NCBI RefSeq assembly: GCF_023016285.1
Contig: NZ_CP095413.1
Span: forward strand, 3,296,001 to 3,360,000
Origin: Muricauda sp. SCSIO 64092
GTDB taxonomy: Bacteria; Bacteroidota; Bacteroidia; Flavobacteriales; Flavobacteriaceae
DNA length: 64,000 nucleotides
Direction: 5' to 3'
A program made the position numbers and the translations under genes. Below are positions 19,337 through 27,984 of the stretch, one piece after another. The notes beneath the pieces are model-generated. The model saw nothing but the letters and a program-made list of their open reading frames with translations, had not been told where the DNA came from and did no database searches. The first letter of the stretch is position 1. The number at the start of each line of letters is the position of its first letter.

Positions 19337-19771
19337 TTAATCCAATCGTTTTGAAAAATAAATTCGCTTATACCCTTTTGGAAAATCCTTGATTTCACCA
19401 ACCGGTTCATAACCATGCTTCAAATAGAAACCTTTGGCCTGAAAGTCAAAAGTATCCAACATGGAAATTACGGCTCCTTTTAGTTTGGCGACTTTCTCGG
19501 TATGTTTTAGGAGTGTTGTCCCCAAACCTTGGTTGCGGTAGGCCTTTTCGACCCAGAGCAATTTGATTTCAAGTCCATTCCAATAGCCCACTCCGGCCAA
19601 GACGCCGCCGATAAGCCTCCCATCCCTATTTTTGGCCACAAACTCCAAAGGGGTCCAAACCGCTGCCAAGGCCGGTACTTTACTTAGGTTATAGGTGTTG
19701 ATGCCATCGACTATGGATTTTACTTCGGATGCTTTGGCGGGGATGATACTAAAATCTGGAGTAAGGGACAT
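19337..19771 (-). CDS. GNAT family N-acetyltransferase
   Basis: A 144-aa cytoplasmic acyltransferase. The acetyl-CoA-binding motif A is visible as LWVEKAYRNQGLGTTLLKHT (about 73-92), preceded by a beta strand (GRLIGGVLAGVGYW) and followed by LDTFDFQAKGFYLKHGYEPV, the usual motif B. The substrate is unknown. It stands alone between the broken glycosidase gene and the hydrolase gene on the same strand. Confidence 0.88.
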   Translation of the reverse strand: MSLTPDFSIIPAKASEVKSIVDGINTYNLSKVPALAAVWTPLEFVAKNRDGRLIGGVLAGVGYWNGLEIKLLWVEKAYRNQGLGTTLLKHTEKVAKLKGAVISMLDTFDFQAKGFYLKHGYEPVGEIKDFPKGYKRIYFSKRLD

Positions 19772-19888
19772 ATTGTGGGTATTGGACGTGTTTGCGAAAT
19801 TAACGAAGCAAATGGAATAGGGTTGGCCTATGGAAATTTTGTTCCCTAAAGCATGGGTTTCCCATATATGCTCACAGTGGGTTGGGCT

Positions 19889-20929
19889 TTATTCCAGTGC
19901 TTCCAACCAATCCGTTAGGGTTTCTAAAAAGCCTTCCGGGCGTATATAGGGCAAATCGTTATCCTGAAATTCAAAAAACCCTCCGGTTCGGCATTGGAAT
20001 ACATTATGGTTGGCATCTGGGAAGGTCTTGATGGTCAGTCGATGGTGTTTGCCCATCGTTTCTTTGTACAGTGCTTTGGTTTTTTGCCAATCCACATTTT
20101 TGTCCTTTTCCCCAAAGAGGGCCAATACCGGGCAATTGCTATTGGAAAGCACATCCTTGAAATTGGGAACATGGATCTGTTGACCGGTCGCTTCATCAAA
20201 TTCTTCTTTCATGAAGCCCTCTTGAAAGGTTTCATATTCTTCCCTGGTGATTTCATTACCGTTGGTGAACCGATTAAAGAAAGCATTTTTCCGCAGGTTT
20301 TGGGTAGCGGCCCGGGCCGCTTCAAAAGAACCGCCAGCGTGGGCAATACGATTACCCTCAGCCCATTCGTGGACCAGAAGGGCAACGGAATCTTTGGACA
20401 GCCCATCGAGCAATAGATTTTGCTCCAACAAATAGTTGAAGTTCTCACGGGCATAGACCCCGGAAACCGATATCCAAAAGGCAATGTCGGGGTACTGATT
20501 GATGACCAAAGGGTTGATCCAACCCGCGCGACTAATCCCCCATAACCCAATAGTTTGTGAGCCAGGTATTTGTTGCGCTTTTAGGGCCCTTATGGCAGCA
20601 ATGACTTCTTGGGCACTGTTTTGGACAGGTTGGTTGTAATCAAAAGTACCGCCACTTTGGCCACAGCCTTGTTTATCATACATAAAGGTCGCATAGCCTG
20701 CTTTGGAGATGGCTTCCCGTACATCGGCATACCAATCTTGGGCGACGGCCTTGGTTCTACCTGAGCCATGAACAATCAACACAAGGCCTTTGGGCGTTGC
20801 ATTTTTGGGTGAGGTCATTATACCATTGAGGGTGACCCCTTCAAATTCAAAGTCAATAAGGTGGTTTTGAGATTGCGCACAGACGAAAAACGAGGACAGC
20901 AACCAGCCTAGACACAGTAATTTTCCCAT
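19889..20929 (-). CDS. secreted alpha/beta hydrolase
   Basis: A 346-aa protein with an N-terminal signal peptide (MGKLLCLGWLLSSFFVCAQ). The alpha/beta-hydrolase core shows an oxyanion region LIVHGSGRTK, the nucleophile elbow GISRAG (Ser133), the acid in LFGEKDKNVDW and the histidine in FPDANHNVF. The cap region between the nucleophile and acid is long and helical. It is probably a periplasmic esterase or acyl-aminoacid-type hydrolase; the substrate is not visible. No operon partner. Confidence 0.85.
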   Translation of the reverse strand: MGKLLCLGWLLSSFFVCAQSQNHLIDFEFEGVTLNGIMTSPKNATPKGLVLIVHGSGRTKAVAQDWYADVREAISKAGYATFMYDKQGCGQSGGTFDYNQPVQNSAQEVIAAIRALKAQQIPGSQTIGLWGISRAGWINPLVINQYPDIAFWISVSGVYARENFNYLLEQNLLLDGLSKDSVALLVHEWAEGNRIAHAGGSFEAARAATQNLRKNAFFNRFTNGNEITREEYETFQEGFMKEEFDEATGQQIHVPNFKDVLSNSNCPVLALFGEKDKNVDWQKTKALYKETMGKHHRLTIKTFPDANHNVFQCRTGGFFEFQDNDLPYIRPEGFLETLTDWLEALE

Positions 20930-21060
20930 TGGTCAACAGTTTTATGAACTGTTGGAAGGAGCAAGATCGTTTGGAAATGTTACACTTTTAAAAGAATGAA
21001 GGTAGAATTTCCCACCTTGATAAATTCAGTATGACGGCAAAAGATAGCTTTGGAGGTGGA

Positions 21061-21130
21061 GATTGTCATTTCGAAGGAGTTTTGCGACTGAGAAATCCAA
21101 AGAAAGCAATGATGGATTTCCCTCATTTCC
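21061..21130. repeat. fragment of a dispersed intergenic repeat
   Basis: The text GTCATTTCGAAGGAGTTTTG ... GACTGAGAAATCC followed by an inverted GGATTTC (21092-21098 against 21114-21120) is of the kind scattered through Bacteroidota intergenic regions. A related wording (GTCATTTTGAGTG ... TTTTTGCGACAG) occurs at 42736-42760 in the MITE-like element, suggesting one repeat family in this genome. Confidence 0.4.
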
Positions 21131-21167
21131 TTCGGCTCCGTTCTGGGCGGGTTGGAAATGGCCAATA

Positions 21168-22574
21168 CTAGTCCATAGCGGTACTTTTTGTTTTTAGGGC
21201 ATCAATAATTGCGGTGCTCACCCAGTAAATATCCTGTCGACTGGTAAAAAAGAGGTACTTGCCGTCTTCTGTGACAAAAGGGCAGAGTTCATGATGTTCG
21301 GTATTCACGGTATTCCCCATATTGACCGATGGTGACCAGGAACCATCGGCCTTTTTAAAGCTGATGTAGAGGTCCCCCCTCCCCAGTCCATCAGGGCGTT
21401 GGGCACAAAAAATCAAATAGGCTTCATTGGGGTCCACAAATACATCGGCCTCATAGGCCTCGGTATTAATGGCATTCCCCAATTTCACCGCTTCTTGAAA
21501 TTCCCCATCCACAAATTTGGAATAGTAAATATCGTGATGTGATTGGTTCTTATCGGAGGCAAAGTACATCGTACCCTCTTTGGCAAAGGAGATATAATAC
21601 TCCTCACTTTCAGAATTGATATTTGGGCCCGCATTTATAGGCTCGGACCAACCCACTCCTTTACGTTCCACATACCAGATATCGATGTCCTTTGGGTCCC
21701 CTTGGCCGTCCAGGGCCTGGTTTGAGATAAAATACAGTCGGTTCCCATCAGGGGATAAAAAAGGGTCGTTGTAACCATATCGTTCATGGGAAAGGATGGT
21801 TTTCGGTTGGGTCCACTCATTTCCTTCCCTTTTTGAAAACCGAATCACATTTCGGCCACCAAGGTCAACGCCATAATAGAATTCGTTTCCTTTGGCATTA
21901 AATACCGAACCGAACTCATATTCTTCCGAAGAGATAAAGTTGGGGGCAAATACCTTGGCTTCCTTTCCAGGTGCTTCTTGTCCCATGTAGTCCCCTTGTG
22001 GCGTAAAATTGCGTACCAAGGTCCTATCGGCACCATTTGTGACCAACCAGTCCGCTATTTCAGAAGTTTCGGTACGTAATGCGATCTCCAAGGGGGTGCT
22101 GCCCTTTTTGTTTTTACTGTCAATGGGTACGCCACTTTCTACCAGTTTTCGTACAAAACTGAGGTCGCGGTTCAAAATGGCTTTTTCCAGCAAGGAAGCG
22201 CCGTAACGTTTTTGCCAGTCAACATCGCTAAGCATTCCTGCCAATGCATCGAAAAAGCCCATATGCTGAAATCGAACGGCCATATATAAAGGCGTGGCAC
22301 CTTCGTTGTCCTCTAAATTGAACGCAATTCCTTTGGCCATCAAATGTTCAAAAACCTTTTGTTTATTACAGGCTACCGCCCAGTGCAATAACGACCGGCC
22401 TCGATTGTCCTGGGTGTTGATATCCACTTTTAAAAGCATACTGTCCAGTCGGGCAATATTACCCTGACAGGCAGTTCTGTAAATGCTTTGGGCATTGATG
22501 GTTGGGCTTAACAGTAAAAAGTACACTATGGGAATGACCGTGTTTCTAAGCTTGGAACAATATATTGGTGCCAT
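21168..22574 (-). CDS. ankyrin-repeat and PD40 beta-propeller secreted protein
   Basis: A 468-aa protein with a signal peptide ending near INAQ (about residue 29). Residues 30-190 hold about five ankyrin repeats (for example NRGRSLLHWAVACNKQKVFE and KKGSTPLEIALRTETSEIAD). Residues 210-455 hold WD40-like PD40 repeats of the TolB type (DPFLSPDGNRLYFISN, EEYYISFAKEGTMYFASD, CPFVTEDGKYLFFTS). The combination suggests an exported protein-binding scaffold. Nothing shows a catalytic site. It is monocistronic. Confidence 0.85.
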   Translation of the reverse strand: MAPIYCSKLRNTVIPIVYFLLLSPTINAQSIYRTACQGNIARLDSMLLKVDINTQDNRGRSLLHWAVACNKQKVFEHLMAKGIAFNLEDNEGATPLYMAVRFQHMGFFDALAGMLSDVDWQKRYGASLLEKAILNRDLSFVRKLVESGVPIDSKNKKGSTPLEIALRTETSEIADWLVTNGADRTLVRNFTPQGDYMGQEAPGKEAKVFAPNFISSEEYEFGSVFNAKGNEFYYGVDLGGRNVIRFSKREGNEWTQPKTILSHERYGYNDPFLSPDGNRLYFISNQALDGQGDPKDIDIWYVERKGVGWSEPINAGPNINSESEEYYISFAKEGTMYFASDKNQSHHDIYYSKFVDGEFQEAVKLGNAINTEAYEADVFVDPNEAYLIFCAQRPDGLGRGDLYISFKKADGSWSPSVNMGNTVNTEHHELCPFVTEDGKYLFFTSRQDIYWVSTAIIDALKTKSTAMD

Positions 22575-22678
22575 CTTTGGGTTTTAGCTCAATTCTTGAC
22601 GTCAATTGGGGCAAAACTTTTTATCCCTTAGCCCCAAATGTACTAACTAACCCCAGTATTTTATCAAGTTGAAGACCA

Positions 22679-23395
22679 TCAAATGTTCTGTTTTAATCGA
22701 TATTGGTATGGATTGCTGCCCGGTGTTTCCTTTTTAAGCTTGGGAAGGCGTTCAAAAAGCCCGGTGGCCAGCATTTTTTTCTGAAATCGACTACGGTCCA
22801 AATGTTCGTCCAAAATGGTTTGGTGCAAGCGGTGCAACTCAGGCATGGTAAAGGGGTCGGGCAATAGATTATAGGACAATTGCTCTCGTTTGATGTCCGT
22901 TTTCAAGCGATTCCGGGCCGTGTTGATAATGTCTCTGTGATCCAGCCATAATTCCGGCAGTTCCTCAAAAGGAAACCATGCTACTGCCTCGTCAAAGCCG
23001 GAAGCGGTAGGATGGGTATTGTCAATGTCCACAAGGGAGTAGTGGGCCAAGGTCACAAAACGGTTATTGATGAAATAATCGTCTTTCCAGGGCAGATCAT
23101 ATTTTTTGAAATACCGTTTAAACTCTTCGGAAAACCTTCTGTTGGCATCACCAAAGACCGCTAGGAACTTAAAATGTGGTTCTTCCAGTCCTGTTCGCTC
23201 CTTAAGGATTCGGACCACCGCTTCATCCACGGATTCTTCTTTTTTGATGTATCCCCCCGGCAACACCCATTTTTTTTCGAATTTCAGCAATAGGCACTGG
23301 AGTTTTCCTTGTTTATAGCCGATGATTACCAAATCTATCGACAGATTGGGCAGGAAATGCGCTGCACCTTCTTCCAGTATTTTTTCTATTTCCAT
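22679..23395 (-). CDS. NUDIX-domain transcriptional regulator, NrtR/AraR-like
   Basis: A 238-aa protein with an N-terminal NUDIX domain and a C-terminal winged-helix region (LLPDPFTMPELHRLHQTILD, then RSRFQKKMLATGLFERLPK), the arrangement of NrtR-family regulators. The NUDIX box (residues 48-70) is degenerate: the expected RE and EE pairs read R62-I63 and E66-R67, so hydrolysis is unlikely and ligand sensing is more likely. In Bacteroidota some such proteins control pentose genes; here the divergent neighbour is a GH3 glycosidase. The ATG at 23395 gives MEIEKILEEG. Two matching palindromes in the 81-bp divergent region suggest autoregulation and control of the GH3 gene. Confidence 0.88.
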   Translation of the reverse strand: MEIEKILEEGAAHFLPNLSIDLVIIGYKQGKLQCLLLKFEKKWVLPGGYIKKEESVDEAVVRILKERTGLEEPHFKFLAVFGDANRRFSEEFKRYFKKYDLPWKDDYFINNRFVTLAHYSLVDIDNTHPTASGFDEAVAWFPFEELPELWLDHRDIINTARNRLKTDIKREQLSYNLLPDPFTMPELHRLHQTILDEHLDRSRFQKKMLATGLFERLPKLKKETPGSNPYQYRLKQNI

Positions 23396-23400
23396 GAATA

Positions 23401-23408
23401 CAAAAATA
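23401..23408 (-). promoter_or_regulatory. -7 promoter element of the NUDIX regulator
   Basis: The minus strand reads TATTTTTG, an exact TAnnTTTG match, with TTTG on the minus strand at 23430-23433 as a -33 at 21 bp spacing. It ends only 5 bp from the start codon at 23395, so the transcript would be leaderless or nearly so. Operator 1 lies between the two elements. Confidence 0.55.
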
Positions 23409-23411
23409 CTG

Positions 23412-23434
23412 TTTTGTGACGTTGTGCCACAAAA
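23412..23434. promoter_or_regulatory. palindromic operator 1 (putative NrtR-like site)
   Basis: TTTTGTGAC-N5-GCCACAAAA, an inverted repeat with one mismatch over 9-bp arms and a 5-bp spacer. It covers the minus-strand promoter and the -33 region of the plus-strand promoter. The same half-site recurs in operator 2, 34 bp centre to centre. Confidence 0.6.
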
Positions 23435-23450
23435 TAAATGATTATATTTG
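23422..23450 (+). promoter_or_regulatory. promoter of the GH3 glycosidase gene
   Basis: The -7 element TATATTTG (23443-23450) matches TAnnTTTG exactly, with TTG at 23422-23424 as the -33 element at 18 bp spacing. The -33 lies inside operator 1 and the -7 overlaps operator 2, the layout expected for repression. Confidence 0.6.
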
Positions 23451-23466
23451 TGACAAATAGTCACAA
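23448..23466. promoter_or_regulatory. palindromic operator 2 (putative NrtR-like site)
   Basis: TTGTGAC-N5-GTCACAA, a perfect 7-bp inverted repeat with the same spacer length as operator 1. It overlaps the -7 element of the GH3 promoter. Confidence 0.65.
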
Positions 23467-23476
23467 TTGTAGAACC

Positions 23477-25900
23477 ATGAAAAAAAAACTGTTTCTTGCA
23501 TTAAAAATTTTGGTAGGGCTGGTCCTTGTTTTGGTATTGGCCGGATTTTTGGGATTTCGCTATCTAAAATCCACCTTTTTTGATTTTGAAGGGGATTATG
23601 TTGAAAACAAGGATGTGTCGGAAATAACCGTGGACGGCCATACTTTTTTGGACCGAAATGGCAATGACAAATTGGATGTATATGAAGATGACCGCCAATC
23701 CATTGAAGCACGGGTGTCCGATGTCCTTTCGCAAATGACCCTGGAAGAGAAAATACACCTGTTAAAGGGATCGGGTATTGCCTCTGCCATGGGGCAAACA
23801 GAGCCAGGTGAGGGAATTCCCGGAGCAGTGGGAACCATTGTTCCAACACCACGATTGGGAATACCTACGGTATACCTTTCGGATGGCCCTGCCGGATTGC
23901 GTATTTTACCAGCCCGTGAGGGCGAGGACCGAACGTACTATTGTACGGCTTTTCCCATTGCCACCCTTTTGGCATCCACCTGGAATGAAGCATTGGTGCA
24001 CGATGTGGGTACTGCCATGGGCAACGAAGCCGTGGAATACGGAATAGATGTGATTTTGGGTCCCGGTGCCAATATCCATAGGCATCCACTTTGCGGAAGG
24101 AATTTTGAATATTTTTCGGAAGACCCCCTATTGTCCGGATATATGGGGGCAGCCATTGTCAATGGTATTGAATCGAACGGAGTCGGTACCTCTGTAAAGC
24201 ATTTTGTGGCCAACAATCAGGAAACGGAGCGTTTTGTAAATGATGTGATCGTTTCTGAACGCGCCATGCGTGAAATCTATTTAAAGGGATTTGAACATAT
24301 TGTGGAAAAATCCCAGCCGTGGACCATTATGTCCTCCTATAACAAGGTAAATGGAACCTACACCTCCGAGAGTAAATATTTATTGACGGACATTCTACGT
24401 GACGATTGGGGTTTTGAGGGCCTGGTCATGACCGATTGGTTTGGCGGCAGGAATGCACCGGAACAGATCAAAGCTGGGAATGATCTGTTGGAACCGGGAA
24501 CCAAAAGACAATGGAAGGCCTTAACGGAAGCCGCGGAAAATGGGGAGTTGTTGGAAGCCGATATTGATCGCGCAGCAAGTCGCATCCTTACCTTGATTTT
24601 TAAAACAAAGAAGCTTGGAAATTATGATTTTGGGAATGATCCGGATTTGGAGGCACATGCTAAGATTACCAGAAAATCCGCTGCTGAAGGTATGGTCCTC
24701 TTGAAAAATGAAGATGCCCTTCCTTTACGTGATATTGAGAATGTTGCCCTATTGGGAGCCACTTCTTATGGATTTATCGCTGGAGGAACTGGCTCGGGGG
24801 ATGTTAATGAAGCCTATACCGTATCCTTGGAAGAGGGACTCTCCAATGTAGGGCTCAAAATTAATGAAAAGGCCAAAAGCATATACGAGGCCCATAAAGT
24901 GGCCAATGCAGAGGCGTTTGTACAACCGGAGGGCTTTGATGCGATGATGAACCCTTTTTCGCCACCGGAAATCAAGTACACCGCCCAACAATTGGAGACT
25001 ATCGTCTCCAGTACGGATGTCGGGATTTTGACCTTGGGACGAAATGCCGGAGAGGGAGGCGATCGTGTGGAGGTCGATGATTTTTTATTGACCGATGTGG
25101 AACAGGAAATGATTACGGCTACAAGTGAGGCTTTCCATACCGTGGGGAAAAAACTGATTGTCGTTTTAAATGTGGGTGGCGTTATTGAAACGGCTTCATG
25201 GAAAGAAAAGCCGGATGCCATCCTTTTGGCTTGGCAAGGAGGACAGGAAGGGGGCAACTCCGTTGCCGATATTTTAATCGGTCATGTAAATCCAAGCGCC
25301 AAATTGCCCATGACATTTCCGGTAAACCTGGGAGACCATGCTTCCCATGCCAATTTCCCCAAAAACCCAAAACACATGACGATTACGGGTATGATAGGAA
25401 GTCTGATATCCCCTCCAAAAGAAAAACCTGAGGGGGAAAAAGTACGGGACGAGGATTACACCCACTATGATGAAGGGGTATATGTGGGATACCGCCATTT
25501 CGATACCAAAAACAAAGAGGTTTCCTATCCTTTTGGATATGGGTTGAGTTATACCCAATTTGAGTATGGGGACATGGAATTAAATACACAAAACGATACC
25601 ATTAATGTGACCATGACCGTCATGAATGTTGGCGAATTACCTGGTAAAGAAGTGGTGCAAGTGTATACCGAAAAACTGAATTCCACTATTGACCGACCAA
25701 TTCAGGAATTAAAGGCCTTTGCCAAAACCAAAAGCCTTGAACCGGGTGCAATGGACAGCCTGTTCCTAAAGATTCCGGTCAAAGAGTTACGGTATTGGGA
25801 TGAAGATGACAATGGTTGGGCTTTGGAAAAGGGTGCGTATAAAATTAAAGTTGGTGCCTCTTCCAGAAGTATCCAAAAAATAGGGGAAGTGGAGTTGTAA
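23477..25900 (+). CDS. glycoside hydrolase family 3 beta-glycosidase
   Basis: An 807-aa retaining beta-glycosidase, probably beta-glucosidase or beta-xylosidase. An N-terminal hydrophobic helix (LVGLVLVLVLAGFLGFRYL) is a signal anchor. A calcium-binding-like DRNGNDKLDVYED follows at about residues 54-66. The GH3 N-domain shows GIPTVYLSDGPAG, GPGANIHRHPLCGRNFEYFS and the nucleophile in GLVMTDWFGG (D320). The GH3 C-domain and a fibronectin-like module (GYGLSYTQFEYG, NVGELPGKEVVQVY) complete it. I chose the ATG at 23477; 13 codons of open frame upstream overlap the operators. It is divergent from the NUDIX regulator, its likely controller. Confidence 0.93.
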   Translation: MKKKLFLALKILVGLVLVLVLAGFLGFRYLKSTFFDFEGDYVENKDVSEITVDGHTFLDRNGNDKLDVYEDDRQSIEARVSDVLSQMTLEEKIHLLKGSGIASAMGQTEPGEGIPGAVGTIVPTPRLGIPTVYLSDGPAGLRILPAREGEDRTYYCTAFPIATLLASTWNEALVHDVGTAMGNEAVEYGIDVILGPGANIHRHPLCGRNFEYFSEDPLLSGYMGAAIVNGIESNGVGTSVKHFVANNQETERFVNDVIVSERAMREIYLKGFEHIVEKSQPWTIMSSYNKVNGTYTSESKYLLTDILRDDWGFEGLVMTDWFGGRNAPEQIKAGNDLLEPGTKRQWKALTEAAENGELLEADIDRAASRILTLIFKTKKLGNYDFGNDPDLEAHAKITRKSAAEGMVLLKNEDALPLRDIENVALLGATSYGFIAGGTGSGDVNEAYTVSLEEGLSNVGLKINEKAKSIYEAHKVANAEAFVQPEGFDAMMNPFSPPEIKYTAQQLETIVSSTDVGILTLGRNAGEGGDRVEVDDFLLTDVEQEMITATSEAFHTVGKKLIVVLNVGGVIETASWKEKPDAILLAWQGGQEGGNSVADILIGHVNPSAKLPMTFPVNLGDHASHANFPKNPKHMTITGMIGSLISPPKEKPEGEKVRDEDYTHYDEGVYVGYRHFDTKNKEVSYPFGYGLSYTQFEYGDMELNTQNDTINVTMTVMNVGELPGKEVVQVYTEKLNSTIDRPIQELKAFAKTKSLEPGAMDSLFLKIPVKELRYWDEDDNGWALEKGAYKIKVGASSRSIQKIGEVEL

Positions 25901-25985
25901 GGATTCATAACCATTTCCAGGTCACATTCCCTTCAATAAGCTCAGGGTGGCACATAGGAATGAATTATCTCATTCAATTTAAAAG

Positions 25986-27149
25986 CTACCTTTTGTTAAA
26001 GAGGCTGATTAGACCGAACAGCGGACCAATGGCCAGCAAAAGATATAACCCATTGGAAGCCGTAAGGGTCTGTAGGTAAACTATGAATTGGATGCTAACA
26101 ATGGTTATGGCAAAGCCGATACAGTTAACAATGGTCAATGCCGTTCCTTTGAGCTGAGGTTCGGCATTTTGTGCTACCAGGGTAGAAAACAAAGGCGAAT
26201 CGGCAATGACCACCATGCCCCAAAAACAGAGGAAGAGCAAGAAAAGGCTTGGATACGGCAGGAGGAATGCCAAGGGAACCAATAGGCAACAACAGCCCGA
26301 TAGGAACAAAGCGGTGCCCGCAGTATTCCGCACCCCCATTTTTTGGGAAATATATCCCCCCAATACGCAGGCCGGTCCTCCCAGGGCAATAATGACAAAG
26401 CTCCAGATGGCTATGGGCACCTTGGCTTGGTGTAGGTCTGTATAAGTTGCCAAGAGTATGGGAACAAAGGCCCAAAAGGTGTACAGTTCCCACATATGTC
26501 CAAAATACCCGAAAGCCGCCGCCCTAAAATCCGTTTGCCGGAACACCTTAAAAAATGCTTTTAAATCTACCTTTTGACTCGGTTTGCGAAACGGCCCATT
26601 GGGCACAAAAAGGAAAAGTGACAACCCGCCGAAAACGGCCAGTCCGGAAGTGGTTTTAATGACCGATTCCCAGGCCACCGCCTCACCCCATCCCTTGAGC
26701 AAATGCGGAAAGGCCGTGCCCACTACCAATGCCCCAACCAAAAACCCCAGGGACTTTCCGAGTCCCTTGTCAAAATAATCCGCTGCAATTTTCATCCCCA
26801 CGGGATAAATGCCTGCTAGGAAAAATCCAGTGAAATACCTAAAGATGAGAAGACTGGTCAAGCTGTTGTGCGGCCATAACATTGAAAAATTAAATAGGGC
26901 GCCCAATAGCGCTGAAACAAAAAATACCTTGGAAGGGGAAAAACGATCGGTAATGGTCAATAGGGCAAAAATGAGCGTGCCGGATATAAAACCAAACTGC
27001 ACAGCAGAGGTTAGATTGCCCAAGGCACTGTTGCCCAATTGAAAATTAGCGACAAGTTCCCCGATTACCCCATTGCTGGCAAACCATAACGAGGTACAGC
27101 AAAACTGGGCCACTACAATGGTAGGGAGAATATGTTTGCGTTGTTGCAT
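25986..27149 (-). CDS. major facilitator superfamily transporter
   Basis: A 387-aa inner-membrane protein with about twelve hydrophobic helices in two bundles, for example SAVQFGFISGTLIFALLTI, GLFGLISLFNKR-like C-terminus, and AGIYPVGMKIAADYFDKGLG, an MFS motif in the first half. A basic cytoplasmic loop lies near residue 190 (RKPSQKVDLKAF). Substrate cannot be told. The start MQQRKHILPTIVVAQF is a typical MFS N-terminus. The gene is convergent with GH3; the pairing may be incidental. Confidence 0.88.
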   Translation of the reverse strand: MQQRKHILPTIVVAQFCCTSLWFASNGVIGELVANFQLGNSALGNLTSAVQFGFISGTLIFALLTITDRFSPSKVFFVSALLGALFNFSMLWPHNSLTSLLIFRYFTGFFLAGIYPVGMKIAADYFDKGLGKSLGFLVGALVVGTAFPHLLKGWGEAVAWESVIKTTSGLAVFGGLSLFLFVPNGPFRKPSQKVDLKAFFKVFRQTDFRAAAFGYFGHMWELYTFWAFVPILLATYTDLHQAKVPIAIWSFVIIALGGPACVLGGYISQKMGVRNTAGTALFLSGCCCLLVPLAFLLPYPSLFLLFLCFWGMVVIADSPLFSTLVAQNAEPQLKGTALTIVNCIGFAITIVSIQFIVYLQTLTASNGLYLLLAIGPLFGLISLFNKR

Positions 27150-27339
27150 AGGGCTACGAAAGTAATGAAGCCATGGGAATTGATTTATGCCTTTCCCATG
27201 CCTCTGATTTGGTTCGAAATGACATCAGTATCCTTTCATATCCATTTCATAATAAATGGTCTTAAGTGCTTGAGATGGGTTTGGTGGTCCGGGAACCTAT
27301 AAAAATACTACTGATTTGGATGGTTTTTGGTCCTAAGGC

Positions 27340-27720
27340 CTATCCGTTTATTCGCCAAGGGGGGTTCACCCGATTTTTCCCGGCATGATACAAAATCAAT
27401 TGATTGCCGTCCGGGTCTTTTAGTCGGGCTTCGCGCCATAACCATGGTTTATCATTGGGTAGTTCTTCAAAATGCACCCCTTTTTCAACCAGCGCTTCCA
27501 CATGCTTATCCAAATCATCACATTCAAAATAGACATAAATTCCTTCGCCTTTAGGAAGCTCCTTGACCAGATGCAATGAAAAGGTGGCATTTCCATCGGG
27601 GCAGACAAAGCGGGCATAGTGGGGAGCGGAATGTACAATTAACCGGAGTCCCAAAGTTTGGTAAAAAGGAATGGTTTTGGAGAGATTTGAGGAGGGTGCC
27701 GTAATTTGATTGAGGTTCAT
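27340..27720 (-). CDS. VOC family protein (glyoxalase/bleomycin-resistance fold)
   Basis: A 126-aa protein starting MNLNQITAPSSNLSKTIPFY, with YQTLGLRLIVHSAPHYARFV, IYVYFECDDLDKHVEALVEK and the C-terminal WLWREARLKDPDGNQLILYH, the paired beta-alpha-beta-beta-beta units of the VOC superfamily. The ligand pattern at H and E positions suggests a metal site, but activity is unknown. I placed the start at 27720; an upstream extension of 26 codons has no family character. Confidence 0.85.
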   Translation of the reverse strand: MNLNQITAPSSNLSKTIPFYQTLGLRLIVHSAPHYARFVCPDGNATFSLHLVKELPKGEGIYVYFECDDLDKHVEALVEKGVHFEELPNDKPWLWREARLKDPDGNQLILYHAGKNRVNPPWRING

Positions 27721-27940
27721 GGGTGTTGACTTTGACAAATGAAGATACGATTGAAAATGGGTAAAGGGAAATATGCCGTACAATGGGACTGCCAGCATAA
27801 TTCATTATGGCCGCCTTTCCAAACGCAAGACGGGTTCTATTGATGTAGCTATCCTATGGCTAGCCGAAGTCTTAAAGGGTTACAGCACGGAAAACCCTGT
27901 TTTTGGGCTTCAGAAGGTTGGGTAGGCTTGTGCAACACAA

Positions 27941-27961
27941 AACTGGGGTCTTGCCCCAGTT
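27941..27961 (-). terminator. hairpin terminator of the SH3-like gene
   Basis: AACTGGGG and CCCCAGTT pair over 8 bp with a 5-nt loop, 23 bp downstream of the stop at 27985. On the minus strand it is followed by TTGTG, a weak T run. Confidence 0.45.
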
Positions 27962-27984
27962 CTGCGTTTATAAGAGTGGATCAT

